Assembly (NCBI GenBank): GCA_902651635.1
Contig: CACRSC010000002.1
Location: 621,831-685,830 of the forward strand
Origin: Mastigamoeba balamuthi
Taxonomy: Eukaryota; Evosea; Mastigamoebida; Mastigamoebidae
DNA length: 64,000 nt
Direction of reading: 5' to 3'
Shown: one piece after another, positions 31,194 through 44,146 of the stretch
Position numbering within the stretch: position 1 is the stretch's first letter
How the letters are laid out: each line of letters begins with the position of its first letter
Made by a program: the position numbers and the translations under genes
Notes under the pieces: model-generated
Told to the model about the DNA's origin: nothing
The model's input: only the letters and a program-made list of their open reading frames with translations
The model's database searches: none

Positions 31194-34100
31194 CTACTTT
31201 CGGAAGTACTTGAGGCCAGGGACGCTGGACCTCAGCGACGCCACGACGTCGTCCATGCGCAGCCTGAACGCGATGTCGTACCTCAGGAAGTGGTCGTTGG
31301 TCGCCGCCGCGAGCATCTGCCTGAAGTTCTTGCCCTTTGTCGTCGACTGCGACGCGTCCGTCTCGAACCGCTTGGCCAGGTCCCACAGCATCGGGGCCGT
31401 CATGGGCCTCGCGCTCGCCGCGTACTCCCTCAGATACGCCAGGTCGCCCAGCACCACCGCCTGCTGGTACAGCGCCGCCGTCCACTCGTGCGGCATGTCC
31501 AGCCCGTAGCACTCGGCCACCACCACGGCGTCGCCAAACGACCGCAGGCCCTGCATCAGCTTGCGCGCGTCGTCCTTCTGCAGGGCGACCACCGCAGCCT
31601 CGGGCATCCGCGCCTGCAGGCCCACCAGCGCAGCCTTGTTCTGGCACGTCGTCGCCCTGTCGAACGCGTTGTCTGCGCAGTAGTGCTCGGCGGCCTGCAG
31701 GTAGCAGCTCGACACAGCGGCCATGTGCTTCTTGTACGCAGCCGCGTTGTAGCCGCGCTCCTTGGCGGGCGCCGTACCGGGCGTCTTGGGCGTCGCGGCC
31801 CTGAGCAGCTCCGCGGCGTCGTCGTTGAGCGCGTCGGCCATGTCGTAGAACATGCCGAAGCGGAGGTACACGAGTCGCAGCAGTTGCGATGTGTCCGGGC
31901 GACCCTTGAGGAACCGCAGCAGTGCTCCCTGCAGCCCCGTCTCCTCCGAGAGACTTGTCGTGTTGCTCTCCTTGGCCAGCAGCAGCTCGAACCTGCCGTT
32001 CTCGATCAGCAAGTCGAAGATGTACTGCAGCTCCGTGTACGCCCTCGTCCCTGTGCAACCACCCTCAGTGCTGGTTCACTCAGGCGAGCTTGTGCTCACC
32101 CGTGAGGAGGCGGACAAGGGTCGGGAACTCCTCCGCCTTCGTCATGCGGTCGGTGCGGGCGCGTATTTCTGCAGCAGCGGCCTGGCACCCGCGAGTGTCG
32201 CACGCGGTCTCATAGCAGAAGTACGCCGTGACCAGAACCTCCGCCTCTGCCTCTATCGTGATCCTCTTTCTCTCGTCCCTGTTTAAAGGCCGGGTGACCA
32301 AATGAGTCTCTGCACTGAAAGCACAGCGCGGGGCCACGCACCTGATCTGGAACTGGTCCTGCAGCTTTGCCATGAGGTGCTTGCCGAGGTCCGCCGGTTT
32401 CGCCGTGAGCGACACGAACTGCGCAATGCGGTCGCGCGACCACACGCTGCTGGAGACCTGCTTGAACTCGGACGGCAGAGGGTCCGAGGACACGACGTCA
32501 TTGAGCGCTGCGACTTTGCTGGCATCCATATAGCGCGGGTCCCGTGCCTCGGGGTCCTCGTCCTCGTCCTCTTCGGCCCTGCAGTGGCTGCGGACCCACT
32601 CAAAGTACTCGGTCGCCAGAGACTCTGCCAGCTGGGGCTGCTCCGCCTCGGCCACGCGCAGCCGCACAAACGACGACGCGAGGCCGAAGTCCTTGTGTGA
32701 CGACCACCCCCTCTCGAACTCCGGTGTCTAAGATGTGCTCGTAAGACTGGAAGCGCAGCCGGTGAGCACGGCACCTTTGCTGCCTCTCCTGCCGGGGGCG
32801 GAGTGCCCGAGACAGACGACAAGGCTGACTCGGTTGCGGCGGACACCGCGAAGCGCACGAGGTCTGTAGCCGTCTGCACCGCCGGCCGCTCGACAATCTC
32901 GTCGTAGGCCACGCTCAGCTCCGTGGCGGCCCGGAAATCCGCGAGAATCGTGTCGAAGCGCCTGCTGGTGCCGGGACCTGGCGCTGGCCTCTGCCTGCCC
33001 GCTTCGCAGACTATCTGCTCCATCTCCGCTAGCGCCATCTGCGCACCGGACCTCGCGATTGCCACGAGCCTGTCGCACGTGGCCAGAGACGCGCTGTTGC
33101 ACGAGAGGCGCTGACTAACAGCACGTGCGCTCGCGACGTCACCGGCGCCCAGAAGCTTGTCGACGGCAAGCTCCGCGTCGACTTGAGCGGCCCTGCCGCA
33201 CCCGACGCGCAGCAGCACGATGCGGACTTCGAGCTCGTGCAGGGCCTCGGGGGTCTTGTGCCTCTGCAGCGCAGGGGCTGCCTCCACGAGCTCCCCCCTC
33301 GGGCTCACGTACGCCGCCGGGCGCCCAGCGAACCACGCGTGGGCCAGGGACAGCAGCTCTGCTTCCTCGGCGTCGGTGCAGAGCTCGTGCGCGATCTGCT
33401 CCTGGAAGAACGATCCGACGACCTCGGCGGAGGCGCCGCGCTCAAGGAACAGCTTGTGCAGCCGAGCCCACAACAGCAGGCGCTCCGACTCGGAGGGCCA
33501 CAGGCAACTGCTGCGGTGCCTTGCAACTCGCGCACGCGCCTCGCTGACGTGCACAGGCATCACGTCGACGCTACGCAGCGACGCGAGCGAGGCAGCGTCG
33601 GCGAACCTCCCAGCGTCGCACAGCGAGCACACAAGCTCGGTGGGGTCGTCGTTGATGCGCGAGAGAGGCAGCCCTGCTCGCCTTAGGAAAGTAAACGTTG
33701 ATCGCAGCTGCGAGTAGATGGCCCCAGTGTCCGGACGGTCGCACAGCATCGAGAGTATCTGAGACAGTCTGTGTCCATCCTCTGCCTTTGCCCACCTATC
33801 GACGAGGTCTGCACAGCACCGCGAGGCCAGTGCAGAGACCCACTCGCAGGATGATGCTGACTTGAGGTGGACAGAAGCCGCTGCGAAGTTCCTGCGGTCC
33901 ATCGACACGAAGAACTGGGCGAGGTGCCACAAAGCGTGCGACGGCTCGAGGAACAGTACCGCCGCCTGGGCGACACGCAGCGCAGAGTCGCGCTGCACGA
34001 GGAGCTCCTGGAACACGTGGACCAGCGACTCGTCGCTTGCGCTCTCGTCCTCATCTGGCGGCACCGGCAGTGTCTCGCACAGTCCTGAGCACTTGTCAGG

Positions 34101-37100
34101 AAACTCGGCTGATAGCCATGCTGCCAGCAGCTGCTCCGGACGAGCTTGCTTGGGAGGCCTGCAACTCCACTCGACAAGTAGTGCCAGCGAGGGAACGGAC
34201 TTCCACTGTAGGCCACGCAGCCCGATACGCTCCACCGCCTCTATTGCCCTCAGCAGATTTACCGGGACAGTCGAGGACGCCGGCCGTCCCGAACTGAGCG
34301 CGGGCGAGCACGTCGTAGAGGACAGCAGCGAGGAGAGCGCGAGCGCGAGATGCTCGTACAGCGCCGGCGACGTCTGCTTCCACGTGGTGGCGAGTACCCG
34401 CGCTATAGCCTTAGCGTCGAAGTGCTGCAGCTCGGCCGTGCAGAGGAACGACGCCCAGTCGCCTGCCATCGCGTGCCTCTCGAGTGCCGACGTGTCCAGT
34501 GGCAATGCCCGCACGCGGCAGAAGGGCGCGGCAAGAGCCGCTGCAGCATCGGCGTCCGCGTTGGGCTGCGGGCCCACAGGCGCTGCGGCGAGCTTCTTTA
34601 GGCGCTCGAGCGCATCGCGCGTGTCGCTTGCATCGCGGAACAGCGCGGACACAGCGGCATCTACGCGCAGCGGGAGGCTGTCTATATTGCACAGCTCGAG
34701 GAAGACCGCACCGGCTGCCGTGAGAGTAGCCTGGCTGCCACCAGGGGCCACAACACCCGAGGAGACCAGCGACATAACCGTGTCAATTGCGGCTTGCCTG
34801 GATGCGGGGTCGTCGCCCTTGGACTTTAGCCACTCGTATGCCTGGTAGGCGTTGCCCTTCTGGATGAAGTGCGCCAGTCCCAGCTCGCACACGAGTGGCT
34901 TGAAGGCAACAGCAGAAGGCAACAGCTGCAGCCCAGAGATGAGAGCCCGAACGATCTTGAACAGTTGCTCCCCCTTCCTGCCGAGCAGCGTCGAGAGAGC
35001 AATGTCGCCGCGCGAGGACAGCAGGTCCACGGCGCTGCTGCTGCTCTCAGCGACAGACGGCCTGCGACCGTGCTGCCCAGACGAGGTGAGCGCGAGCTTG
35101 CCGCTGACCAGCGCCCTCGCCAGTGTTGGATATGCAGCACTCGCGGCGGACGACAGTGCTCCTGCGAGGTCAGGTCTGCGGGCAAACTGTGCCAGAGAGA
35201 GACCTAGCAAAGGTCGAGTCGACGCAACGAGCGGGTCCCTGCAGATGCTCTCGAGCGTGTACTGCGGCCCATTGCCGCCGAGGAGGGCCGCGGCGTTGGC
35301 GATACCGGCCTGAAGCAGCTTCTCTTCGTTGCCATGTGCGTCGCGGATAGCGCAGAAGAACGCCGCCCACGGGGACAGCGCTGACTGCTCGGGCCACGCC
35401 GACAGGTAGACCAGTGGCTGCATACACCCCGCACGAGCGAACATGGTGGCAGCCGCCACGTGCAGGTCAGGGGTCTTCCACAGTATGCCGCCCTGCGCTG
35501 CACGCGAAAGCAGTGGTCGGGGGTCTCCAGACTCGAATAGGGCCGTCTCGTGGCGCGTGAAGGCGCCTGTGGACGCCAGGAGACGGGCGAGCCTCTCCTT
35601 GACGGCGACGCTTGAGAGGTTGTCTTCCATGGCACGTATCAGTGAGACACGCAGCTCTGAGCCCTCTCGCTTGGCCTCCTCGGACAAGCACAGCTGCTCC
35701 AGAGCTGCGAGATCGTTGTGATCCGCGTAGTATTCCACGATAACCGACGGTGAGGCGTCTTGCGGCGTAACGCCTCGTTCCACCAGAATTCGGTGCTTTG
35801 TCGCGGCGTTCCACGCTTGCGCCCATGCCAGCGTCACGTGCGCATAGCCCTCCGACTGCCCGGCGGACGACGGCCTCTGAGCCGACGGTGGGGGCGGCAA
35901 AGGCACGCGGGACCTCATCGTGGGAACGGAGCCCGGAGCCAGGGCCTCGAACCCGTACTCCTCGAGCAGCGCGGGCGTCACGTCGTCCACCTCGACGCAC
36001 GGCGGGATGTCCGAGGTGGTGGCCCTTCTCGTCCTGGTCGGTGCGGTGATCCGCGGGCGCCGCGACATGCGGCACTGCCTTTGGTACTCCTCCACGAAGC
36101 TGCCAGACGGCAACAGCGACTCGAGCGTGTCAACAAAGTCAAGCACTTCTCGTGGGGGCAGCAACTCCTCCGGCACTTGCTCGACACGAAGGTACGCGAG
36201 CAGTGCAGCCCTCACGTCGCGGCGGGCTGTGAACTTGGCTGCATACGCCAGCGCAGGCGCAACGGGAATCCCTGCGTTGCACAACATCCCCTCTGCCAGA
36301 GGTACGCTGCCCTCGCACAGGGCCTGATACACGAGAGTCAGCGCCGTGCGGCGCATCCACGCGTTGTCGTAGCTCGCCCCGGTATCCGTGCCACCGTCGG
36401 GCGAGCGTCGCGACCAGCGCAGGTAGCCGACGACGCTCGGCACGTGGCCTCCGATTAGGGCTTCCCGCATGATCTCCACGTCCTCCATCCGGCGCCACCG
36501 CTCGAACACAGCCGCCCCGATGTAGTCCTCGACCCTGAGTGGCAGAGGCGAAGGTGCGGAGTCTGGTGGCGCGGGGGCCTGGTCCGTAAAGTCGAATGTC
36601 AGGCGCCTCGGAGCCATGCTCCTACGCGACGACCGAGGGTTCGTCAGCTGGTCCTGGATACCTCGCAGTGCCTGCATTGCTGCAACTGCTTCCAGCACTT
36701 CCCCCGTCGCAGCCGTGGCAGGCGTTATCATCGTGACGCTGTCACGCGACGAGCTCAGCGACGGCGAGGAGGACTGCAGGGGGGTCGGCGCCAACGCGTC
36801 GAGGCCTGCCATGGAGTTCGAGGCGGCAGTGACCGCTGGGCTGAGCATCGGGTCTGCAATTGCGCGCATGAGCTCCGGAGGTCCAGCCTCGAGCCGTGGC
36901 TGCAGCACTCGGACAGACAGGAAGTTGAGGCCGATCGAAATGAGGTGCAGAGCAAAGTCCTCCTCCGAGACAACAGTCCTCGCCTTGGCTGCCCTCGCGA
37001 CAACAAGCCTCACCCCGTCCAGCTGCTGGGCGCCCTCGAGGCTGTTCAGCGCTGGCTCGATCTGCGGTGTTGCAATCAGAGGGCCGCAAAACGTGAGGCG

Positions 37101-38750
37101 AGAGGCGCACGACATCGAGCTGCTTGTAACGCAGGCCGTACTCGAGCGCGTGTACCCGGAGAGCTCGCCTGTCCCACATGTTGATCTCGCACAGCGCGTC
37201 GGCTGCGCCCGCGCGCTCGAAGGTGATGAGGTTGTCGATCACGCGCTGCTGCGTCTGGCCGCACCCCACGAGCACTGCGCCGATCCCACGGCTCGACAGG
37301 CTGTGCCACGTGCCGTCGGCGTCGCGCAGTACCAGCGCGCGGTCCTCGTCCAGCCTGTGCCTCGTCAGGCGCCACGACGCCTCGCTCGAGTATATCCACG
37401 CCTCGCGCGTCACGGGGCAGCACTGCCCCTGACCCTCCGACTCCGGCCCCCTCAGCCACACGAACGCCCTCGGGCCTCCGAACAGACCAGCGTGCTTCGA
37501 GCTGTCGCCCGCAGGCGCGGCGACGACCGTCAGGCAGGCGGGCGACGCTCCCAGCAACCGTATGGGCGTGGTGCCCGTGGACGCGTGCTCGTGCCACTCG
37601 AGCAGCGACGCCGACTGCCGCAGGACAGCGCCCTGCCGCGACCTCGCGTAGGCGGCGCCCAGGAGCTCGTCCGCCTGGGCGGCAGCGGCAGCGGCCTCCT
37701 GCCTGGCCTGCCGCGCCCTCGACGAGATGTCGGTGACGTAGAGCGTGTCGTCCGACGCCGCGACGGCGATGCCGCGCAGGTCCGGCGTGGCTGCGAGGGC
37801 CACGGCGCGCGCAGGGCAGCGCAGGCCCGAGGCCACAGAGGCCATCAGGCGCCCCGCGCGGCAGTCGACCACGTGGACGACGTGCGGGGCCGAGGGGCCG
37901 CACGACGGGGAGCACAGGAGCAGCGCCCACGACGCGGGCGAGGCGATGAGGTCGGCGCCCGGAGCAGCGACGGCTGTTGGCAGCTGAAACGACATGAGGA
38001 TCTCCGCGCGGGCCGGCAGGATGCGCAGGACGGCGACGGCGATGGAGCCGCCCGAGCGCAGCCTGCCGGCGACAGCCAGCGAGTCCGGGTAGAACGACCA
38101 CACAGCGACCACGTCCGAGAACCCGTCCTCCCCGGGGAACAGCAGGCTGTAGGGCACCTCGTACGCAGAGGTCCCTTCATCGGCGGCCCCCTGTCGACAG
38201 CGCCCGCTTTGTCAGGGAGGGTGGGGGAGGGGGTGGAAAATGAAACTGCGGTGCTGGAATTGTGACCAGACGCAGGCATTTCCCAGAATTCTCGAACCTT
38301 CTCGGGGGGTCGCCACGAGACAAGGGCGCGCGTCCTGGACGTCCCGGGCGTGACCTCGGGGGTCCGCATCGGCCGCACGAACGTGCCCTGCGACTTGGAC
38401 GCGGTGGCCTTGGCGACGTCCACGCGGGCCAGAACCACGCCGTCGCCAGACGCCACAGCCAGCGTCGACACTCCCGACGCCTGCGCGCCCGTGCACCACG
38501 CGACGGCACGCGGGCCCGCGCAGGGCGCGTCGAGCGCGGCGACACATTTCGCAGGGTCCGAAGATAGAGATATCTCGGCGATATGCCCGCGCGGAGAATC
38601 TGCCGCGTGCAGCAGGCACACAAGGCGGCGGTCGGGGCTCAGCGCCGCGTGGCACGACCGCGCGGGGTCGAACCCCGTGATAGGCTTCAGTAGCACCTCG
38701 AGGACCCCGGCGCCCTCTTCGTCCGGGTCCGCCGATCTGCTGCGCAGCCG
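31194..38750 (-). CDS. SPG11: spatacsin (SPG11) homologue
   Basis: Six exons are resolved: about 38745-38298, 38190-37111, 37061-32775, 32727-32342, 32278-32100 and 32050-31194. Together they encode about 2,400 residues, the usual spatacsin size (human about 2,440). The N-terminal third reads as beta-propeller-like sheets; the junction ALEYGLRYKQLDV is typical, followed by a long alpha-solenoid. The C-terminal spatacsin domain is unmistakable: VTAYFCYETACDTRGC, TELQYIFDLLIENGRFELLL, LRFGMFYDMADALNDDAAELL, YLQAAEHYCADNAFDRATTCQNKAALV, GDAVVVAECYGL, WTAALYQQAVVLGDLAYLREY and a final FLRYDIAFRLRMDDVV. Spatacsin works with spastizin and AP-5 in lysosome reformation. The start is unresolved: the first exon has no ATG and is preceded by an in-frame stop and a good acceptor (GCTAAC ... 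GCGCAG), so a further 5' exon is expected. Confidence 0.92.
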
Positions 38751-38759
38751 CCCCGCCCC

Positions 38760-39483
38760 GCGTTAGCGTCCCATACGCGTCGTGGCGCGGCGTTATGATA
38801 TGCGAGCGCAGGGAAAGATATTGTGTGAGCGCGGTGTGGAGATCTGGAAGTGTTTGCACTGCGCCGCCCCCCGCGTTTTCGTTATGGTCCCCCCGGAGAT
38901 GCGCAAGGGGGGCGGGACGAAAGGGGGGAGGGGGGACTGGAGAGGAGGGTGCGGGTGTTGGAGAGCGTGGTGCCCCCGAGGGGGGATCCCTCGTGCCTGA
39001 GCATTCGCAACAACCCGCGCGCGTAGATCGCAGCCCTCGGCTAAGATATTTTGTTCTGTTCTGACACTGATGATGAGAAAATATCTCGGGTTTTTGGTGT
39101 TCAGAGGTGTCCTGTGCTCCATTCCGCAGCCGCAGTCCTGCCAGTCTTATCAGACAATAGCACGCAACCGTATGGGCGGAGATGGGCGACACGGAAGGGT
39201 TCGGAATCTCCCACAATCGCGGGAGAGGGGTCAGTGCCCCGAGGGGGTAAAAGAGTGCACCCCAGTCAGATTTCCATGCTCTCTCGGTCCCTAGGATGAG
39301 AACCCGGAACTCTTCTCTCAGAATGCCCCGTGTCGAGAATCACCGTCGGCCTTCAATCTGAGGCGCACCCGAGACCCCGCATCTCTTCTTGCTGCAGCCG
39401 ACTCCTGCGGTTCTTTCAAGCAGTGAGCTGAGAAGATTCTCTTCTGGCGTGTCGCAAAATCTCTGTCGCTGCGGGCTCGCGTA
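38760..39483. other. intergenic between divergent genes
   Basis: About 720 bases between spatacsin (minus) and the zinc-finger gene (plus). It should contain the missing first spatacsin exon and both promoters. An AATATCTC word is at 39080-39087. No other gene is supported. Confidence 0.4.
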
Positions 39484-40904
39484 ATGTCCGCGTCCTCCAG
39501 CGACAGCGAGAGCGGCGCCGAGTATTGCTCCGCGGCGAACGCGGCGGCGACGCGGGTCAGCGCAAGGCGGGCGGCGCCGAAAAAGAAGCCGCGCAGGCGC
39601 CGGAACCGCGCTGGCGTGCAGCAGCCCGACGGCACGCTGCGCTGCCCGCGCTGCCTCTGCTCCTGGCCGCTCGACGCCTGGGGCTCCGCCTGCCGCTTCG
39701 GCGCGGTCCACGTGCGCCACTGCAAGGAGCCCGCGGGCGGCGAGCAGAGCAGCGAGGGCGAGCGGGACGACGGCAGCGACGAGGACTCCGAGGAGGACGA
39801 GCGCCGCGCGGAGAGCGACCCCGAGTGCGCGCCAGCAGCAGCGGCAGCGGCGGGCGGGGGCAGGACGCAGGCGCTGGTGCAGGCGGACGGCAGGTTCCGC
39901 TGCCCCAGCTGCAAGCAGAGGTGGCGCAGGGGGTCGTGGAGCGGCAGGCAGGCGTTCGTTGACGAGCACGTCTCGCGCTGCCAGGGCCCCAAGCGGGGCC
40001 GCGAGCTGGACTCGTTGCCGCTGAAGCACTCGCCGTCAGGAGAGGGCGAGGAGCCCGCAGCACCAGCAGCGCGGGAGAGCAGCGTCGGGGGCCAAGTGGC
40101 CGCTGCCGCGTGTCTCGCGCAGTCGCCGCAGCCCAAGCGCCGGAGGTCGGATCCGCAGACGCCACCCCTGGGCAGCACAGCAGCTGCCGCCCCCACGCCT
40201 GCCCCTGTCTTGCAGCCGGAGCTGTCCCCGGGCGAGGGGGGTACCGCGGGATTGTCGAGCTTGACGAGCACGCTGGCGCCCTCCGCGGAGCAGTCCGCCG
40301 TCGGCGAGGCCCGGCCGGTGTTCTTCTCGTGCCCGCGGTGCTCGGGGTGCTGGGACAGGGGCGTCTTCGCAGACGGGCAGCAGAGCACGTTCGAGGCCGT
40401 GCACGTGGCGTGGTGCTCGGGCAAGTACGTCTCGCCGTCGATCTCTGCCAGGGCCCCGGCGACACCGCAGCCGAGGCCGTCGCCAGCGCCAGCGCCAGCG
40501 CCAGCGGGTTCCCCGTGCCCGCAGGTCGAAGACCGCAGGCTGCGCGATGGCCACGTGGAGTTCCTCGCCAGGGCGACTGGCGGTGGGCCGGCGGCGTGGT
40601 GCCCGGCGGAGGCGCTGCCGCAGGGGTGCCTGGCCAGCGTGGTGCAGTTCTACGAGGCGCTGCTGCCGCCGTCGACTGACATCGAGAGCGTCGTGTCCGC
40701 ACGGCTGGACAACGGGGGGATCCTGCTCGATGTCGTAAGGTAACCGAGTGCCAGCGAGCCCTTTCCCCGCTCCTCACTGACCCGCGAGGCAACAGGAAAG
40801 GGTCTGGCGAGCACGAGTGGGTCAGGTCGGACACGGTGAGAGGGCAGTGCAAGCTGTGCCTGTTCTACGAGCAGAGAGTCGTCCCGGGCCCCAAGGGGAG
40901 GTAG
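39484..40904 (+). CDS. triple C2HC-finger protein with chromodomain-like region
   Basis: Two exons (39484-40739, 40796-40904) encode 454 residues. Three related zinc-binding motifs are visible at residues about 54-80, 140-166 and 283-311. Each is CPxC, x3, W, x4, W/F, then F and xHVxxC; the first two have identical 27-residue spacing and the third is two longer. Residues about 348-395 (VEDRRLRDGHVEFLARATG, AAWCPAEALPQG, VVQFYEAL) follow the chromodomain pattern V..I...R..G..EYLV.W......W.P...L......FE, though loosely. Basic clusters (PKKKPRRRRNR, PKRRR) suggest nuclear localisation, and an acidic Ser/Glu stretch separates fingers 1 and 2. The last exon adds a fourth CxxC (CKLC). I do not recognise the family; a chromatin role is inference from the chromodomain-like part. 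Confidence 0.75.
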
Positions 40905-41451
40905 CGCAGCAACACACGAGAAAAAGAGCGACTGTTTATTTGTGACAACACCAGAACTGGGGGCTGCGACTCGGGACGAAGCACATCCCTGGGTTGCACT
41001 CCCACATAAGGTGGCACTCCTGGGGAAACCCTGGAGTTCCTCCCACTCCGTGGGATCTCTGGGATACGTTCGTACTGTGAGGCACCCCGCCGGGAACACC
41101 CACATTTGCTCAACCAGAGTGGCGGGGGGTGTACACACCAGGAGGTGTTTCGTCCTGTGGATGGATCAGACAAGCTTGATAATATCACAGTAGAGGATGT
41201 AGTAGCTGAGCTGGTTCTAATATCACCAGTCCGGTCCTCGGAGGTCTGGAGAGTGACTGCTGAACGAACCCATAGGATGTATCTGATTGCAGTCCTTCAA
41301 ATGCTGCCCCCAATGCAATTCCCTTCAACTGAGGCGGCGATACCCCACGAGACACACTGCTATCAAAGGACAGGCTGAATGACGAGGACCTGCCGGTACA
41401 GGAAAAGCTCGGATCTTCCGTTTGTGGGATTACTCGAAAAGAGTCGCGCTC
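40905..41451. other. intergenic, nothing recognised
   Basis: About 550 bases between the zinc-finger gene and cyclase B, both plus strand. Composition is intermediate. No gene or RNA is supported. Confidence 0.45.
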
Positions 41452-44146
41452 ATGAGTAATCTTCCGGGGCCCCTCGGTACTGCATCGGCCCGCCGCAGCA
41501 GTACCCCCAGCACGCCGTCCGCAACCACCGACGCCCTACCAGACGACGGCGGCCTCCACACGGTGTCGGTGCCAATGCGGACGATGGTCGTCACGGTATT
41601 CCTCGCGGGGTCGCTGATCATCGCGGCGACCTCGATCGTGCCGCTCTCCGTCGAGTGGAGCAGCAGCATCGACTCGTTCTCGAGCGTCTCGCGCAGGAGC
41701 ATCGACACGCAGTCCGACATCATGCGCAGGATGGTGCTGGACAAGGCCAAGGAGTCGTTCGGGCAGGAGATCCTCAGGCCCGTGCACTTCATTGACGCCG
41801 CCATTCTGCGCATCGAGCTCTCGGGCGTCGACGTCACGGCCCTGCCCTCCATGCTCTCGGCGGCCCTGGACACGGAGCTGCTCTTCACCGTCGGCCTCGG
41901 CGAGATGATGACACAGATGGGCTTCAGCACATTCGTGAGTAGCTTTTCAGTTTTCGGCGTTCTTTTCTCTCTCTCTCTCGATTTGTAAACAGCGATTGCC
42001 CCGCGCCTCGGCGGTTCTCGGCCCTCCGCCGATTACTGAACATCATTCGGAGACCACCACGGTTGCAATTGGGCTGTCTCTGACCTCACGACCACAGACG
42101 ATTGCCACGAGCAACAGCCAGGGACACCACCTGTTCAGTATAAATTCGGAGTGGGTATCACCGAGGCAGTTCCCCATGCCCGAAGTGCCTGACACGACGC
42201 CTCCGCCTCCGCCGGCGGACCAACCGGCGCCATTAGTGGTTAACTGGGGCACCTACGACTTGAACCAGAGAAACAACTCCTTCACCGTCCGCACCTACAA
42301 CGCGACATCGAAGACGCCCACCAACGAGACGGTCTCCAGCACCGCAGACTGGCCCATCACGTCGAGGCCCTTCTGGTTAGACGAACGACAACAGGCCTCT
42401 TTGGTGTTGGGCCCTGATCTCTGGCTTTCGCAGGCCGCTGGTGACCAACAGGAGCATGAACTCGATGTGGTCTGTTGCCCACGACCCCGTCACGCAGGTC
42501 CCAATGCCCCTCTATGCCAAGCGCATCCCGAGGAGGCTGGGAGCCCACGACGGCGTCCTGGCCGTCTCGTTCGAGCTGAAGTGGCTCACGCATTACCTCA
42601 GCTTCTTCAAGATCACGGAAAACAGTTTCGGCATGCTCTTCGAGAACACCAACCAGATGAGCCTCATCGCCCTCACAGAGGGCTCTGTCATAGACCCCGT
42701 CACCAAAGCGTCCTACACGGTCCTCAATCACCCTGCCGCCAGCATTAGGCGCCCCGTGGAGCAGTGGCTGGCGCGTACTGGAGGGGCCCGGGCAGAGCTG
42801 TCCTTCGCCGAGGGCGGGATGTACAACGACGTGCGCCTTCTGATCGTCACCGAGAACACAGCGTGGTGGTTGTTCATCGTGTCTCCATCGGAGTCATTCA
42901 CGGGAGACGTTCTTGCCGAAACCAAGGCAGCAGAGAGAAGAGCGACACGGGCCATGATCACTGTTGTTGCCATCGCAGCGGGACTGGTCTTGGTCCTGTG
43001 TTCGGCAATTGTGACGATTGTGACGGCGGTCACACGGCAGATAAGTCTCGTAACGAGGCACCTCAAGTGCCTCTCAGAGATGCAGTTCGACAAGCAGTGC
43101 CCACACTTCAACAGTGTCATCAAGGAGCTCCAGACAATGCGGGCCACTGCAGACCACATGACGGTAGCCCGTGAATCGTTCTCTGTTTACGTTCCCAAGA
43201 CGGTCGTGAACTGGCTCATCAGGACCAACAAGAAGCCGTACGTTGTGAACGCAGGCAAAGTCGCATAGACTGACGAATGACAGGGATCTCGTGATGAAGC
43301 AAAAGCTGTGTACGGTGATGTTTCTCGACGTGGCTCAGTTCACAGCGACAATGAGCGAGAGCAACTCAAGTGCGGTTTTCGGGGTGCTCCAGACGATGTT
43401 CGAAACGTTTTCCGCGGTTATCATCCAGAACAAGGGCACAATTGATAAATATATCGGTGATGCAATCATGGTAAGGATACCTGCTGTTGCTCTCACCACG
43501 TGTTCACTATGATCCTGTGTTCCAGGCCATATGGAACGTCCCAGAGCGTGTCGAGGGCCATCAAGAGCTGGCATGCAGGTCAGCGATTGATATCTGTGAG
43601 GCGTTGGACAACCTCAATCCCGAGTTCGAGAAGCAGATAGGAAGGAAGATGGCCATACGCATTGGCATCAACTGTGGTCCTGTGTTCTGTGGCAATGTTG
43701 GCTGCCTCTCTCGGATGAACTACACTGTTATTGGTGATACTGTACGCTCTGTCCCACAGAATTTCCCTCAATCAGCGCAGGTCAATATGGCATCGCGGCT
43801 TGAGTCTCTTAACAAGGATCTGGGCTCAACTATTCTCATCACAGATGCGATCCGCCAGTTCTGCAAGGATGCCATCGCAATCCGATGCCTGGGACCAGTG
43901 CCTGTGAGGGGATTCAAGAGTCCTGTGCGGGTACACGAGGTTTTGGGTTATGCTGGCAGGCTCAGCCAGACCGGAAAGGAGGATCATTCGAGGTTTTACA
44001 ATGTCGACAAGGCGCTGATGGCAGAGGAGGCAGAGGGAGCAGGCAACCATGAGGAACTTCTCGTGTACCTGTCAGAAAATCCTGCTGATGAACCGCCCAC
44101 TGCTGCTGCTAAAATGAGAAAGGCCGAACTGAAGAACAAAACTTGA
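41452..44146 (+). CDS. receptor-type class III nucleotidyl cyclase B (probable adenylate cyclase)
   Basis: Six exons (41452-41934, 42098-42375, 42434-43237, 43284-43470, 43526-43741, 43781-44146) encode 777 residues. Exons 2-5 have exactly the lengths of those in cyclase A (278, 804, 187, 216). The N-terminus differs (PGPLGTASARRSSTPSTPSA), then the two copies run closely in parallel: membrane segment, sensor region with TTPPPPPADQPAP, second membrane segment, HAMP-like linker, SVYVPKTVVNWLI, and cyclase core. Metal Asp residues (MFLDVAQFT, KYIGDAIM), the catalytic Asn/Arg (VNMASRLE) and the ATP-type Lys/Thr pair are intact. The predicted product is cAMP. Sensor-domain divergence from copy A suggests a different ligand. 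It abuts island 3 at its 3' end, as cyclase A abuts island 1. Confidence 0.9.
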
